Part shown: positions 1 to 9,898 of the stretch, piece after piece | How the letters are laid out: each line of letters opens with the position of its first letter | How positions within the stretch are numbered: the stretch's first letter is position 1 | Assembly: GCF_026151205.1 (NCBI RefSeq) | Contig: NC_087082.1 | Location: 13,981,365 to 14,045,364 of the forward strand | DNA: 64,000 nucleotides | Source: Bolinopsis microptera | Taxonomy: Eukaryota; Ctenophora; Tentaculata; Lobata; Bolinopsidae | Direction of reading: 5' to 3' | The notes under the pieces: model-generated | Database searches by the model: none | What the model was told of the DNA's origin: nothing | The model's input: only the letters and a program-made list of their open reading frames with translations | Position numbers and translations under genes: made by a program

Positions 1-450
1 CCGGTAACCAAACACAAAGAAGCATCGGTAACAATCCTGATGGTGACACTAGTGTACGTTATCTTCAACATACCAGCCCTCTGCATGACGGTATACCTAG
101 CGTACATTTACTGCACGTGCCTGACCCTGCTACACGCCTCCAACTACTCCGAGCAACTGCTCTTCAAGTACGCCAGCAGAGTGTACACCACATTCGGACC
201 AGCCTGGCAGTATACCTGGCTGGTGGTGTACGGGGTGTCCCAGGTCCTCAACTCCACGGTTAACCCGGTGTTGTATTGGTGGCGGATGAAGCATTTCAGA
301 CAGTTCCTTAGCAGGGGGAGGCTCAGTGTCTCCGAGACTAGCAGGAGTTTCACATCTTCTTTCAGGAGCCTTGTGACTAATAATTTCCAAGTAAGGCCTG
401 GGTTAAGGGGGGACTCTAAATATCATGCTGTTAACGAGGAAAAGATTTGA
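1..450 (+). CDS. Class A (rhodopsin-like) GPCR, C-terminal exon, 5' partial
   Basis: The frame is open from base 1, so the exon begins upstream of the window; the first Met at 40 is internal. It reads a basic end of intracellular loop 3 (KHKEAS), then TM6 with an aromatic-Asn-Ile-Pro motif (FNIPAL) in place of the usual CWxP. A Cys-containing third extracellular loop follows, then TM7 ending NSTVNPVLY, a canonical NPxxY. An amphipathic helix 8 (WWRMKHFRQFL) and a Ser/Thr-rich tail end at the TGA at 448-450. FxxP-type TM6 motifs are common among invertebrate peptide GPCRs, so a neuropeptide receptor is a reasonable guess, but TM1-TM5 and the ligand pocket are not visible. The Ser/Thr tail would suit arrestin or kinase regulation (inference). 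The exon points at the - strand ABCC gene, whose exon 8 ends at 644. Confidence 0.85.
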   Translation, partial: PVTKHKEASVTILMVTLVYVIFNIPALCMTVYLAYIYCTCLTLLHASNYSEQLLFKYASRVYTTFGPAWQYTWLVVYGVSQVLNSTVNPVLYWWRMKHFRQFLSRGRLSVSETSRSFTSSFRSLVTNNFQVRPGLRGDSKYHAVNEEKI

Positions 451-643
451 GTTCTTACGTTTTCCTGATGGATCTTGTGAGTGTGAAAGTATGAAGTTGT
501 GCCACTTAATTTAGTGACGGCAGTGGAAGAAGAAGTACAATTGAAGTAAATGTGAAGGTGAAAGTGGAGATAATGAAAGCGAGAACGGTTAAAGAAGTGA
601 AAGTGAATATAACGAAAGTGAGGTTAAAGAAGGTAACACCCAC

Positions 644-3600
644 CTCAACTTGAGTACCTCCATTTTCCACGAACGTGATCATGGTACCCAGCATGAGAGG
701 AGGTGCTAAAGTGAACACCTCTACCAACATCATCAACCCAAACGTGGTTACCACCGGCATCAGACAGGACCGGAACAGAGCCCACAGTAGTCTAAGGTGC
801 TTTTGCATTTTCTGAAATGTGATTCAAGTGAGGTTTAATGTGAGGTTTCAATTTAATATGTATGTTGTTTCCAGATTCTTATTAGTTATTGTTTTTGAAA
901 ATTAATTATTTGATGTTTGCTCTTACGCTGTCCGCTATGTACTGTAAAACCAAATATTTTCGCTGGCACCCATTTTCGCGGTTTTAAAAATTAAATTATT
1001 TTCGCACCTTTAATTTTCGTAGATTGTGATTAAATTTAGGGGTCGACCAATTAAATTTAAGTAGCTTATCTTATGGTGTACAGATTCTTGTCTATTAGTG
1101 TTGTGAAAACTTTTTTGTTTGATTTTTACTCGACGAAATAAAATTTATATAAATATAAATCGCAAAAATTGAGGTTCAGAGCAACAAGGACTCAACACCC
1201 CCCCCCCCCCCCCCCTTCAGAGCGGCAGGGACTCAACCCCTCCCCTAACTGACCTCATTCTTATTATAAACGATCCACATCCTCTCTGAGAACCCCATAG
1301 GATCAAATCTGTCAGGTATCTTTCCCAGATCTCTTTTAGAAAACGTCTGCTTCCTGTGCTTCCATAGAACGGGGCCTGGACAAGAATTTATTTAAACTTA
1401 CGGGTACATTGATAAAGTAGCACGTTTCATTTAAATCTTAAAAGTGTAACTGGCGGAGCTGTTTGGTTAATTCCTGTAAAGTGACATGATGAATTGTGGA
1501 GGTGGTAACATTAACAACTAGTGAACTAGCTGCTAACCTAACATTAACAGCTAGTGAACTAGCTGCTAACCTAACATTAACAACTAGTGAACTAGCTGCT
1601 AACCTAACATTAACAACTAGTGAACTAGCTGCTAACCTAACATTAACAACAAGTGAACTAGCTGCTAACCTAACATTAACAACTAGTGAACTAGCTGCTA
1701 ACCTAACATTAACAACTAGTGAACTAGCTGCTAACCTAACATTAACAAACAGTGAACTAGCTGCTAACCTAACATTAACAACTAGTGAACTAGCTGCTAA
1801 CCTAACATTAACAAACAGTGAACTAGCTGCTAACCTAACATTAAAAACTAGTGAACTAGCTGCTAACCTAACATTAACAACTAGTGAACTAGCTGCTAAC
1901 CTAACATTAACAAACAGTGAACTAGCTGCTAACCTAACATTAACAAACAGTGAACTAGCTGCTAACCTAACATTAACAAACAGTGAACTAGCTGCTAACC
2001 TAACATTAACAACTAGTGAACTAGCTGCTAACCTAACATTAACAACTAGTGAACTAGCTGCTAACCTAACATTAACAACTAGTGAACTAGCTGCTAACCT
2101 AACATTAACAAACAGTGAACTAGCTGCTAACCTAACATTAACAAACAGTGAACTAGCTGCTAACCTAACATTAACAACTAGTGAACTAGCTGCTAACCTA
2201 ACATTAACAACTAGTGAACTAGCTGCTAACCTAACATTAACAACTAGTGAACTAGCTGCTAACCTAACATTAAAAACTAGTGAACTAGCTGCTAACCTAA
2301 CATTAACAACTAGTGAACTAGCTGCTAACCTAACATTAACAACTAGTGAACTAGCTGCTAACCTAACATTAAAAACTAGTGAACTAGCTGCTAACCTAAC
2401 ATTAAAAACTAGTGAACTAGCTGCTAACCTAACATTAACAACTAGTGAACTAGCTGCTAACCTAACATTAACAACTAGTGAACTAGCTGCTAACCTAACA
2501 TTAACAACAAGTGAACTAGCTGCTAACCTAACATTAACAACTAGTGAACTAGCTGCTAACCTAACATTAACAACTAGTGAACTAGCTGCTAACCTAACAT
2601 TAAAAACTAGTGAACTAGCTGCTAACCTAACATAAACAACTAGTGAACTAGCTGCTAACCTAACATTAACAACTAGTGAACTAGCTGCTAACCTAACATT
2701 AACAACCAGTGAACTAGCTGCTAACCTAACATTAACAACAAGTGAACTAGCTGCTAACCTAACATTAACAAACAGTGAACTAGCTGCTAACCTAACATTA
2801 ACAACTAGTGAACTAGCTGCTAACCTAACATTAACAACTAGTGAACTAGCTGCTAACCTAACATAAACAACTAGAGTGAACTAGCTGCTAACCTAACATT
2901 AACAACTAGTGAACTAGCTGCTAACCTAACATTAACAACTAGTGAACTAGCTGCTAACCTAACATTAACAACTAGTGAACTAGCTGCTAACCTAACATTA
3001 ACAACTAGTGAACTAGCTGCTAACCTAACATTAACAACTAGTGAACTAGCTGCTAACCTAACATTAACAACCAGTGAACTAGCTGCTAACCTAACATTAA
3101 CAACTAGTGAACTAGCTGCTAACCTAACATTAACAATTACTAGCTGTTGTCACCCTAAAAACTCACCTACAAACCACAGTATAAGCTGCTCAGGGAATGG
3201 GTCGTCGTCGTAACTAATCTTCACCTCTTGCTCCTTTTTGTCGTCATCCTCGTCATTATCGTCATCCAGATTTAATTTCGTGTAGTCCGTCTTGTTTGTC
3301 CTCTAGTGGGTTTCATGAGGTGAGGCCTTATATGGTGTACCGGGACAAAACCCTCATCCCGGCAGGGACCGGGATAAAAACGTTAACCTGGGTTCCGGCT
3401 TTTTATTGATCGGGATCCTGGTCGAGCCCTTATTAGAGGTCTACTAAGTGAAAACAGAATTTTGTAACCCTCTTAAGGGGGGGGGGGCCAATGGATATTT
3501 TTTTGTGAAACTTGATTTCGAGATAGTAGTTGACCAACAAACAAAGACCAGTGACCGAACTTTTGAGGGGGTCCCGGACCCCAACCGCCAAACGGTGCGC

Positions 3601-4824
3601 GCAGGGCAGCCACGCCCATATTTGGTCCAAATTAGGCCCAATTTAGCCAAATACCCTGAACATGCCCAAAACCAAGGTTTATGGTGCTCTACTTGTAGCT
3701 AGTGGTCTCCTCAACTCGTATATGAAATTTCATCAAGATTGGACGAAAAATGACTGAGTTATGAGCCAAAAACCATATGCCCATATTTGGGCATACGCAC
3801 CAAATTTGGTAGATTTCGGCCCATAAATTGGCCAAATATCAATATTTTTGAATGAAACTTACTTTATATGAAAGGTAAGCCTAAACTACATATTATCTGT
3901 AAGTTATAGCTTTATATCTGTTTAAATGTGGATACTAAGGCGAAAAAACCACAAAAAATGAACTAAATTGCCCATATCTCGGTTCGCGATATTTGCGGAA
4001 TTGATCTCATTAAAATTGTAACAACTCAATCAGTTTTCAAAATTTTTGCATGAAATTTTCGGATTCGACTCGAAATTGCATTTCCACCTTATTTTAAATA
4101 CGGATTTTTGATTTAGGCCTCCAAAAAAATTTGGCGGCCAAATTCCAAAATTATCTCACAAAAATTCAGAATTTGGCCGCCAAATTTTTTTGGAGGCCTT
4201 AATCAAAAATCCGTATTTAAAATAAGGTGGAAATGCGATTTCGAGTCGATTCCGAAAATTTCATGCAAAAATTTTGAAAACTGATTGAGTTGTTACAATT
4301 TTAATGAGATCAATTCCGCAAATATCGCGAACCGAGATATGGGCAATTTAGTTCATTTTTTGTGGTTTTTTCGCCTTAGTATCCACATTTAAACAGATAT
4401 AAAGCTATAACTTACAGATAATATGTAGTTTAGGCTTACCTTTCATATAAAGTAAGTTTCATTCAAAAATATTGATATTTGACCAATTTATGGGACGAAA
4501 TCTACCAAATTTGGTGCGTATGCCCAAATATGGGCATATGGTTTTTGGCTCATAACTCAGTCATTTTTTGTCCAATCTTGATGAAATTTCATATACGAGT
4601 TCAGGAGACCACTAGCTACAAGTAGAGCACCATAAACCTTGGTTTTGGGCATGTTCAGGGTGTTTGGCTAAATTGGGCCTAATTTGGACCAAATATGGGC
4701 GTGGCTGCCATGCGCGCACCGTTTGGCGGTTGGGGTCCGGGACCCCCTCAAAAGTTCGGTCACTGGTCTTAGTTTGTTGGTCAATTGCTATCTCGAAATC
4801 AAGTTTCACAAAAAAATACCCATT

Positions 4825-4860
<36 letters not shown>

Positions 4861-6682
4861 TTAAATCTCTAATCGTTTTATAATAGAGATTTGAAAGATC
4901 AATAATACTTTCTAAATATGTAAACCACATTATACCGGTATGAAGATGTTGATGAAGCAGATAGCAGTATGTATACTGAGAGCCAACAGAGCCAAACCAG
5001 ACATTGCAAACCTGACATCCATTCCAGAGAGACCTGGGGGAGTTTGATGATTAGGGGTGTGGGAGCCAGGGAGGATTTAAAACTATTAGGGAGCATTCAC
5101 ATATTACGTCAGCAAGCCAATGGGGGGGTGGGGGGGGACGTAATATGTGAACGCTCCCTTAAAATATTACCTCCTCAAAACAAGACTATGGTACTGAGGA
5201 TATGTAATACGTACGTAATGAGGTAATGGTACATTTCGAATGATACTGAATATTCATTATTCAATGATCACTTTGTCGGAAATGATGTTTAAACAGCTTT
5301 TTCCAACGACAGAAAGAAAGTTCAAAAAGAGAAATCACCATCTGCTTGAGAAGCTTGGGGAAGGAAGGACACGAATAGCATGTAGTTAATGCAAGCTACC
5401 ACTCCGGTATACATTGTGTGCCTGTGATTAGTGTGTAGTTATAAATATAAGTGAGTAATTAGTTAGTAATTAGTTAATAAGTCAATAATTAATAAGTAAA
5501 AAGAAGGTAGTTATAAGTGAATAATTAGTTAATAATTAGTTAATTAGTCAATAATTAGTAAGTAAAAAGTAGGCAGTTATAAGTGAATAATTAGTTAATG
5601 GTTAGTAAGCAAAAAGTGAGATAGGAATTAATAATAAGTGAGTAATGACATGGTAAAAAGCTTATAATTTGGTTGACATTAACATCCAATAAGATCATAC
5701 AATTAGTGGTTAATTAACGATAAAATTAATTAGTAATTAATGATATAATTACCAGTAATTAACAGTTAAAACTGGCAGTACCGCGCTCTGTTCCCACTAA
5801 CCCGACTAAGAAGATAGGGTTAACATGGTACTTCTCCACTCTGTAGAAATAAATCCAAGCAGCAGGAGTAGCTATGAGGTAGACTGAGATAGCGTACGCT
5901 TTTATCAGAGGGTTACTCCAGAACAGAACCAACCTGGAGACACACCACGTAACTTAATATAGTTTTGTTTACTATGCAATATTAATTGTCTTGATCAATA
6001 TGTCACTGTAAGACTGTAGTATGACCCTCTAATTAACCGTAAGACGTGAGTTAAATTTTCTTTATTCGCTCTGTGTTTTAATTAATTCAAGATTTCAAGA
6101 TATTTCCTTGTGTTTGACACGTACCAGGTAGCGAGTTGGTAGTGCTCGAACATGAGGGTGAAGATAAGGAGTAGCCAGGTGAGTTTGTGCATCCTCAGTT
6201 TGGAGTACTTTACTTCTATGTCCTCGTAGCCTTTCTCAGTCTTGTTGTATCTCAGCAACATGATGGACGTTATCAGCAGAAACGCTGGAAATTATGGGAA
6301 CGTGAAGATTAAATCGTGAAAATTAAAGATGAAACATAAAAACATCATACAACAATTGAATCAACATAAGACTAACTTTGGGGATGAAAAGTGAAAATAC
6401 AATATCTTACTGATTTATCAACATGGCTAATATAACGGTAACGTTAGGAAATAACAAATTCAGCAGCTAAAATAGATTTGACAAGATAGAACCTGCATAG
6501 GCGGAGGTCCCCATCCTAAGAACGATGGCCCCACAAACGTCGAACTGATCAGTCCCCAGATTGAACTCAGAACAGAGCTGGTTGTAGCCCGCTAGGCTTA
6601 CTGGACTGGGTGTCGTAAAATACTGATAAATATCAAACTCCATCCCAGAGCTCGGACTAGGGGTCACCATTGTGTCGTTCAT
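644..6682 (-). CDS. ABCC10/MRP7-like ABC transporter, first eight exons (N-terminal part)
   Basis: I assembled this by eye from splice sites and phase. Exons are 6682-6493, 6284-6125, 5933-5802, 5421-5339, 5033-4936, 3302-3167, 1375-1254 and 811-644 (last donor 644 or 658). They total 1089 bp with every phase matching, giving 363 residues. The protein has an extracellular N-terminus and five hydrophobic helices typical of an ABCC TMD0 (about residues 51-74, 97-118, 125-147, 165-182, 194-221). An acidic L0 linker (LDDDNDEDDD) follows, then the motif DLGKIPDRFDP, and finally the first core TMD1 helix after LRLLWALFRS. The spacing and the D-(I/L)-x-x-(I/L)-P-x-R-x-x-P motif resemble ABCC10 more than other ABCC members. 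These proteins are ATP-driven exporters of amphipathic conjugates and drugs. The rest of TMD1, both nucleotide-binding domains and TMD2 would lie left of base 1. Exons 4 to 6 depend on the weakest splice sites. Confidence 0.8.
1196..1216. repeat. Poly-C tract
   Basis: This is a run of about 20 C residues in the ABCC intron just downstream of exon 7. Similar long C or G runs recur at 4828-4860, 15168-15190, 26839-26867 and 27351-27397, usually at the edges of mobile elements. Confidence 0.9.
1507..3140. repeat. 33-bp minisatellite, about 49 copies
   Basis: The unit reads CTAGTGAACTAGCTGCTAAC followed by CTAACATTAACAA, with only a few variant bases, mostly at the ACTAGT site (ACAAGT, ACCAGT, AACAGT) and at ACA/AAA. 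Because 33 is divisible by three, one + frame stays open for 379 codons as an 11-residue repeat. Two units carry CATAAAC, which closes that frame, and one unit has a 2-base insertion (about 2873). The array lies wholly inside the ABCC10-like intron between exons 6 and 7, so it is non-coding there. Confidence 0.95.
3477..4860. mobile_element. TTAA-bracketed foldback element with about 670-bp arms
   Basis: The left arm (3477-4145) and right arm (about 4169-4860) are near-perfect reverse complements around a loop of about 23 bases. The ends are a G-run and a C-run, and TTAA sits immediately outside both (3473-3476 and 4861-4864). That is the target-site signature of piggyBac-superfamily elements. 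The short ORFs in the arms mirror each other and match nothing I recognise, so this looks non-autonomous. It lies in the ABCC10-like intron between exons 5 and 6. Confidence 0.85.
5089..5158. mobile_element. 70-bp MITE with TTA target duplication
   Basis: Terminal inverted repeats start GGGAGCATTCACATATTACG and end with its complement, differing at one base. They surround a short G-rich centre. TTA flanks both ends (5086-5088 and 5159-5161), as expected of PIF/Harbinger elements. It lies in the ABCC10-like intron between exons 4 and 5. Confidence 0.85.
5446..5760. repeat. Degenerate AT-rich tandem repeat
   Basis: Diverged copies of a roughly 60-base unit built from AATAATTAGTTAATTAGTCA and AAGTAAAAAGTAGGCAGTTA fill most of the intron between ABCC exons 3 and 4. 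Confidence 0.7.
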
Positions 6683-6989
6683 TCGGCGTTTTATACTTTT
6701 TTAACACTCTCACTTCTGCACACTTCTTTTTTCAATTTACTGAAATGGTCATGTCAGAGAATGGACACAACTTTTTAAGGTCCCTAAAGTAAACGATAAT
6801 TCAGGTCAAAAATTAGTGATATCATACTAAACAGGTAGTAATCATCGGTTAAGATAGGATATTCCTGATAAATTCTGTTTTCAAGTTCCCAAATTTATGG
6901 TCCTTACCTTACAACACTAACAAAGGGAAAACATAACTATAATTGCAACAATATCCTGTACAACAAACAAAGCGTCAGGAGTGCAAGCC

Positions 6990-7070
6990 AGCTACCAGTT
7001 TGTTTGCAGCCCACCCACGCTACCCCAGTCACCTGACCCGCACCACGTGACCCGCACCACGTGATTATAC
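6990..7070. promoter_or_regulatory. Paired CACGTG E-boxes upstream of the ABCC10-like gene
   Basis: Two CACGTG hexamers (7044-7049 and 7058-7063) lie in a duplicated CCCGCACCACGTGA motif about 370 bases upstream of the transporter's start codon. CACGTG with flanking TCAC or GTGA is bound by USF and MITF/TFEB-type bHLH-zip factors in animals. A promoter role is inferred from position only. Confidence 0.35.
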
Positions 7071-7677
7071 TCCCAGGGTGATGTGGTGACCATGGTGATG
7101 TGACTTAACTTATATCAATGTTGTGCAGTGAATACGTTGTCAGGGTAATGAATAGCATTAGTCTCTGAGAAAAACCTGAAAAAAGGTGGAATGAACAAAG
7201 ACATGGTTCTGGGAAAAATATCTATACGTAAGTGACTTAATTTAAGAGTAAGTAAATAACGTAATTTGTTTAATATGTAATAATAGTCTGTTGTTGAAAA
7301 TACTGCACTTAAACTAGAGCTAATCTGTGCATAATAAAAACTTAAACCAGGTGGACATAATGAATGGAGGCTAAAAATAAAACTGCATAAGTACATCATA
7401 CAATTTAAACTCTGGACATAAATCTTGATGAAACAATTGACAGAAAACCACCGCAAAAAGAATTTTGACAAGATTCTTTGCCCATTGACCAATAAGAAAG
7501 TTAACTACAAAAGACCCAAATAAGTTTCTGGATGTTACATTACAGCCAGAAAGAGCTCTTCAAAAGGGAAATCATACTGTCCAGAAACCATTTAGTCAGA
7601 AGTAATATTTGTCTGCACTCTGCATACTTGAATTATGCTCCTATGCTATGTAACCTTGTTACATCATCATTATATAG
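7071..7677. other. Gene-poor AT-rich interval
   Basis: The longest open frame (minus, 7492-7115) has no recognisable domain and no convincing splice context. I see no gene here. Confidence 0.5.
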
Positions 7678-7680
7678 TTA

Positions 7681-7852
7681 GGGGTCGTTCACATATTACG
7701 TAATCATTTTTTTGGAACATTTTTACCCCCCCCCCCCCTCCGTAATCAGTTTTACACATAGCTATATTGTGTCAAAGTTACACTGGCGTAATCATTCGGA
7801 AACCCCCCCGCCCCCTCAAGTTCAACTGATTACGTAATATGTGAAAGACCCC
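7681..7852. mobile_element. 172-bp MITE with TTA target duplication
   Basis: Terminal inverted repeats run GGGGTCGTTCACATATTACG then TAATCA, with the complement at 7827-7852. TTA lies just outside both ends (7678-7680 and 7853-7855). The TIR core CACATATTACGT is shared with the 70-bp MITE at 5089, so the two belong to one Harbinger-like family. The interior is C-rich and non-coding. Confidence 0.9.
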
Positions 7853-7989
7853 TTACAATATCATCAATTGAATTTAATTTCCAAAATTGCAGAAACATTG
7901 AGTCATGACAAATCCTTAATAAAATTAATATCGGTAAAATTCGAACTTCGAAGATGAAAATAGAAAACTTTGGGTAACTCGGTAATCTG

Positions 7990-8175
7990 CCGATGCACAT
8001 CTGGGGCACACCTCGGGCACACCTCGCGTCGGGCACAAACTCTGGCACACCTGGGGCACATCTCGGGCACATCTCGGGCAGAAAGCACACATCGGGCACA
8101 TCTCGGGCAGAACCACCTGGGGCACACCTGGGGCACATCTCGGGCACATCTCGGGCAAAACCACCTGGGGCACGG
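7990..8175. repeat. Short-unit minisatellite (GGGCACATCTC-type, 10-11 bp)
   Basis: Tandem variants of GGGCACATCTC, GGGCACACCTG and GGGCAGAACCACCTG. All frames stay open on both strands and give Cys/Pro- or His/Gly-rich shadow ORFs, which I do not regard as genes. It is followed to 8520 by AT-rich sequence with ATAGATATCATT repeats. Confidence 0.9.
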
Positions 8176-8522
8176 TCATTCGGGCAATATGAATTATGGC
8201 TGGGCTACTAACCTCACAATAATAAATGATAGATATCATTTATTATTATGATATTATTTATTACTATATGATAGATATCATTATTTATATTACTTATATT
8301 GGTGACAGTATTAAACTATATGTATGAGCAATATAATTTTGAGAGACACAATTTTAACTTTGTTTATATTATTTATTTATTAACGAGCAATTGAAAAATA
8401 CGATTGATCTGTTCATAATGTATCTAAAAAATTCAATAGGTAAGCAATATTATATTATCAAAGTATCAATCGGAACATCTCATAACCATTAAAAACTATA
8501 AGTATTACTGTAACAAAATAAA

Positions 8523-9182
8523 TCAGTATATCTTCTTGGGAGGGAGTGCTTCTCCTGAAGCGTGGAGTGTGCGAAGCGCAGAACGGTTCCGGTTACAGAT
8601 GTCCCTGGCCACTGGTAGAAGGTTTTTCAGTGTGGGATTAATCAGCTGGAGGAATCCATGTCGGAGAGAAGGTAGGTCAATCCTCGCTGCCTCTGCTATG
8701 CAGCGCTTCCTGCCGAAAAATGACTCAGATATCCCCTCTGCAGCGAGTGCCTCCTTCTTCGTAGCACCATTCCGGACACGTGCCAGGATCCAGTCGTACT
8801 TTGAAACTTTTCCGTCGATGGTGAAGGTGCGGCTCGAACCAGGATAAGGGGCCGGAACAGGACCGGTGGGAGCTGCCGAGGGTGTAGCTGCTGTAGCGGG
8901 AGCCGGAACAGGAGCGGCAGCCGGAACAGGAGCAGGAACAGTAGCCGGAGCTGGAACAGTAGCCGGAGCGGGAGCGGGAACTGGAACAGGTGCTGAGGTT
9001 ACCGGAACGACAGGTCGAGGGGGAGGAGGAGGAAGAACCACAGGTGCTGTAGGAGCAGCAGGGTTGTAAGGAGGGGGGCTGCCAGACTTTGGGGCCGGAG
9101 TGATATGATCCACCATATACGTCATCAAGTAATTAACATGCAAGCTTGAAGCTTGTGGCGTATAATTAGTGATGTGATCCAT
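8523..9182 (-). CDS. Pro/Ala-rich protein with a C-terminal helix-turn-helix-like domain, probably transposon-derived
   Basis: This is a 219-residue open frame starting at an ATG (9182) and ending TAA. Residues about 30-120 are low complexity (PPPP, then PAPATVPAP-type repeats). Residues about 125-215 form a folded-looking basic domain, KVSKYDWILARVRNGATKKE then GISESFFGRKRCIAEAARID. Its spacing resembles the short HTH modules that precede conserved tails in invertebrate multicopy transposon genes. I do not recognise the family. It lies directly beside a FLYWCH-MULE relic and near a DDE_Tnp_4 relic on the same strand, so it may be an accessory ORF or a 3' exon of one of them. No frameshift is visible within it. 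Confidence 0.5.
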   Translation of the reverse strand: MDHITNYTPQASSLHVNYLMTYMVDHITPAPKSGSPPPYNPAAPTAPVVLPPPPPRPVVPVTSAPVPVPAPAPATVPAPATVPAPVPAAAPVPAPATAATPSAAPTGPVPAPYPGSSRTFTIDGKVSKYDWILARVRNGATKKEALAAEGISESFFGRKRCIAEAARIDLPSLRHGFLQLINPTLKNLLPVARDICNRNRSALRTLHASGEALPPKKIY

Positions 9183-9700
9183 GAACAGAGGGCTTTGGGC
9201 GATTCACTCGGGTTTTGAAACCTCTGTGAAACACCTCCACCATGTTAGAGGTCCGAGGGAACTCCGGATCCTGAAGAATACCCTAAGTAGGTTTTCTCGA
9301 AATAATTGACTACAACCATCAACTCAGGATAGTTAGATTGGATGTAGAAAGTTATTTCAAAGAAAGCCTCCTCAACATCAGCTACTGGGACAAAAGCTAA
9401 AAACGCAACCAGCCTTGCGGTTGCGATATCAGGTTCTGAGTCGCCGACAGCGGTTGTTCTGCGTCCTCTTGAGCGTTGTAAGGAGTTCGAGTCTCTGTGG
9501 GGTAGCCAGATCCGAATCGTGGTTGTGTGGTTTACTTCCAAGGGAAAGAGTGTTGTCTGTGAGAGCGAGGTAGCACATGGCAGGACATTTCAGGGATTTG
9601 TTCTTCTGGCAACGCCAAGCAGAGGAGAGGACGGTGTCATCATATTTCTTGCTGCTGTAGATATATCCGTCAGAATCAACCTGTTGACATCCTCTGAAAC
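9165..9700 (-). pseudogene. FLYWCH-MULE transposase relic, internally deleted and frameshifted
   Basis: Three reading frames must be combined. About 9698-9500 encodes a FLYWCH-type zinc finger: a DGYIYSSKKYDD start, WRCQ, KCPA and the HNHD end. It runs on to a stop at about 9429. A second frame (9430-9245) encodes LAFVPVADVEEAF and VVNYFEKTYLG, the tail found after the catalytic domain in FLYWCH-bearing MULE transposases. A third frame adds MVEVFHRGFKTRVNRPKPSV. The DDE catalytic domain of roughly 250 residues that should separate finger and tail is missing, so this is an internally deleted copy with at least two frameshifts. Confidence 0.75.
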
Positions 9701-9898
9701 ACTAGATCGGCTCACTCCCCTTGCATGCCTTTGACACGTACGTCTCAAATCCCTTGATACGAGAACCCCCCTTTAGCAAGAGCTCCCGTCCCTTATGTGA
9801 TCTACGAGTCGAGCAGTCAGATCATGTTTACTTCTTAATGTACAGCTATGATTTACAGAATTGACATGTGAACTCTACCCCAGATCTAGCTCATTTCT

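Noticed and set aside
1496-2635. 379-residue repetitive + strand ORF
   Set aside because: It is the 33-bp minisatellite read in its one open frame, and it lies in an intron of the minus-strand transporter gene.
1507-3140. CRISPR-like regular repeats here and at 44811, 45531 and 62832
   Set aside because: Units are contiguous tandem copies without unique spacers, in an animal genome.
4899-5096. Minus ORF reading SLEWMSGLQCLVWLCWLSVY
   Set aside because: The neighbouring frame (RFAMSGLALLALSIHTAICF) is the one whose phases agree with exons on both sides.
5759-5933. Stop codon at 5759 suggesting a complete three-exon, 174-residue gene (6682-5759)
   Set aside because: A good donor (CGG|GTTAGT) at 5802 joins in phase to further exons that complete an ABCC TMD0, so the stop is intronic.
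7830-8251. Cys/Pro-rich minus ORFs and His/Gly-rich + ORFs
   Set aside because: All arise from the GGGCACATCTC short-unit array; no domain or splice context.
8866-9069. Gly/Ala-rich + strand ORF
   Set aside because: Antisense shadow of the Pro/Ala-rich minus-strand ORF.
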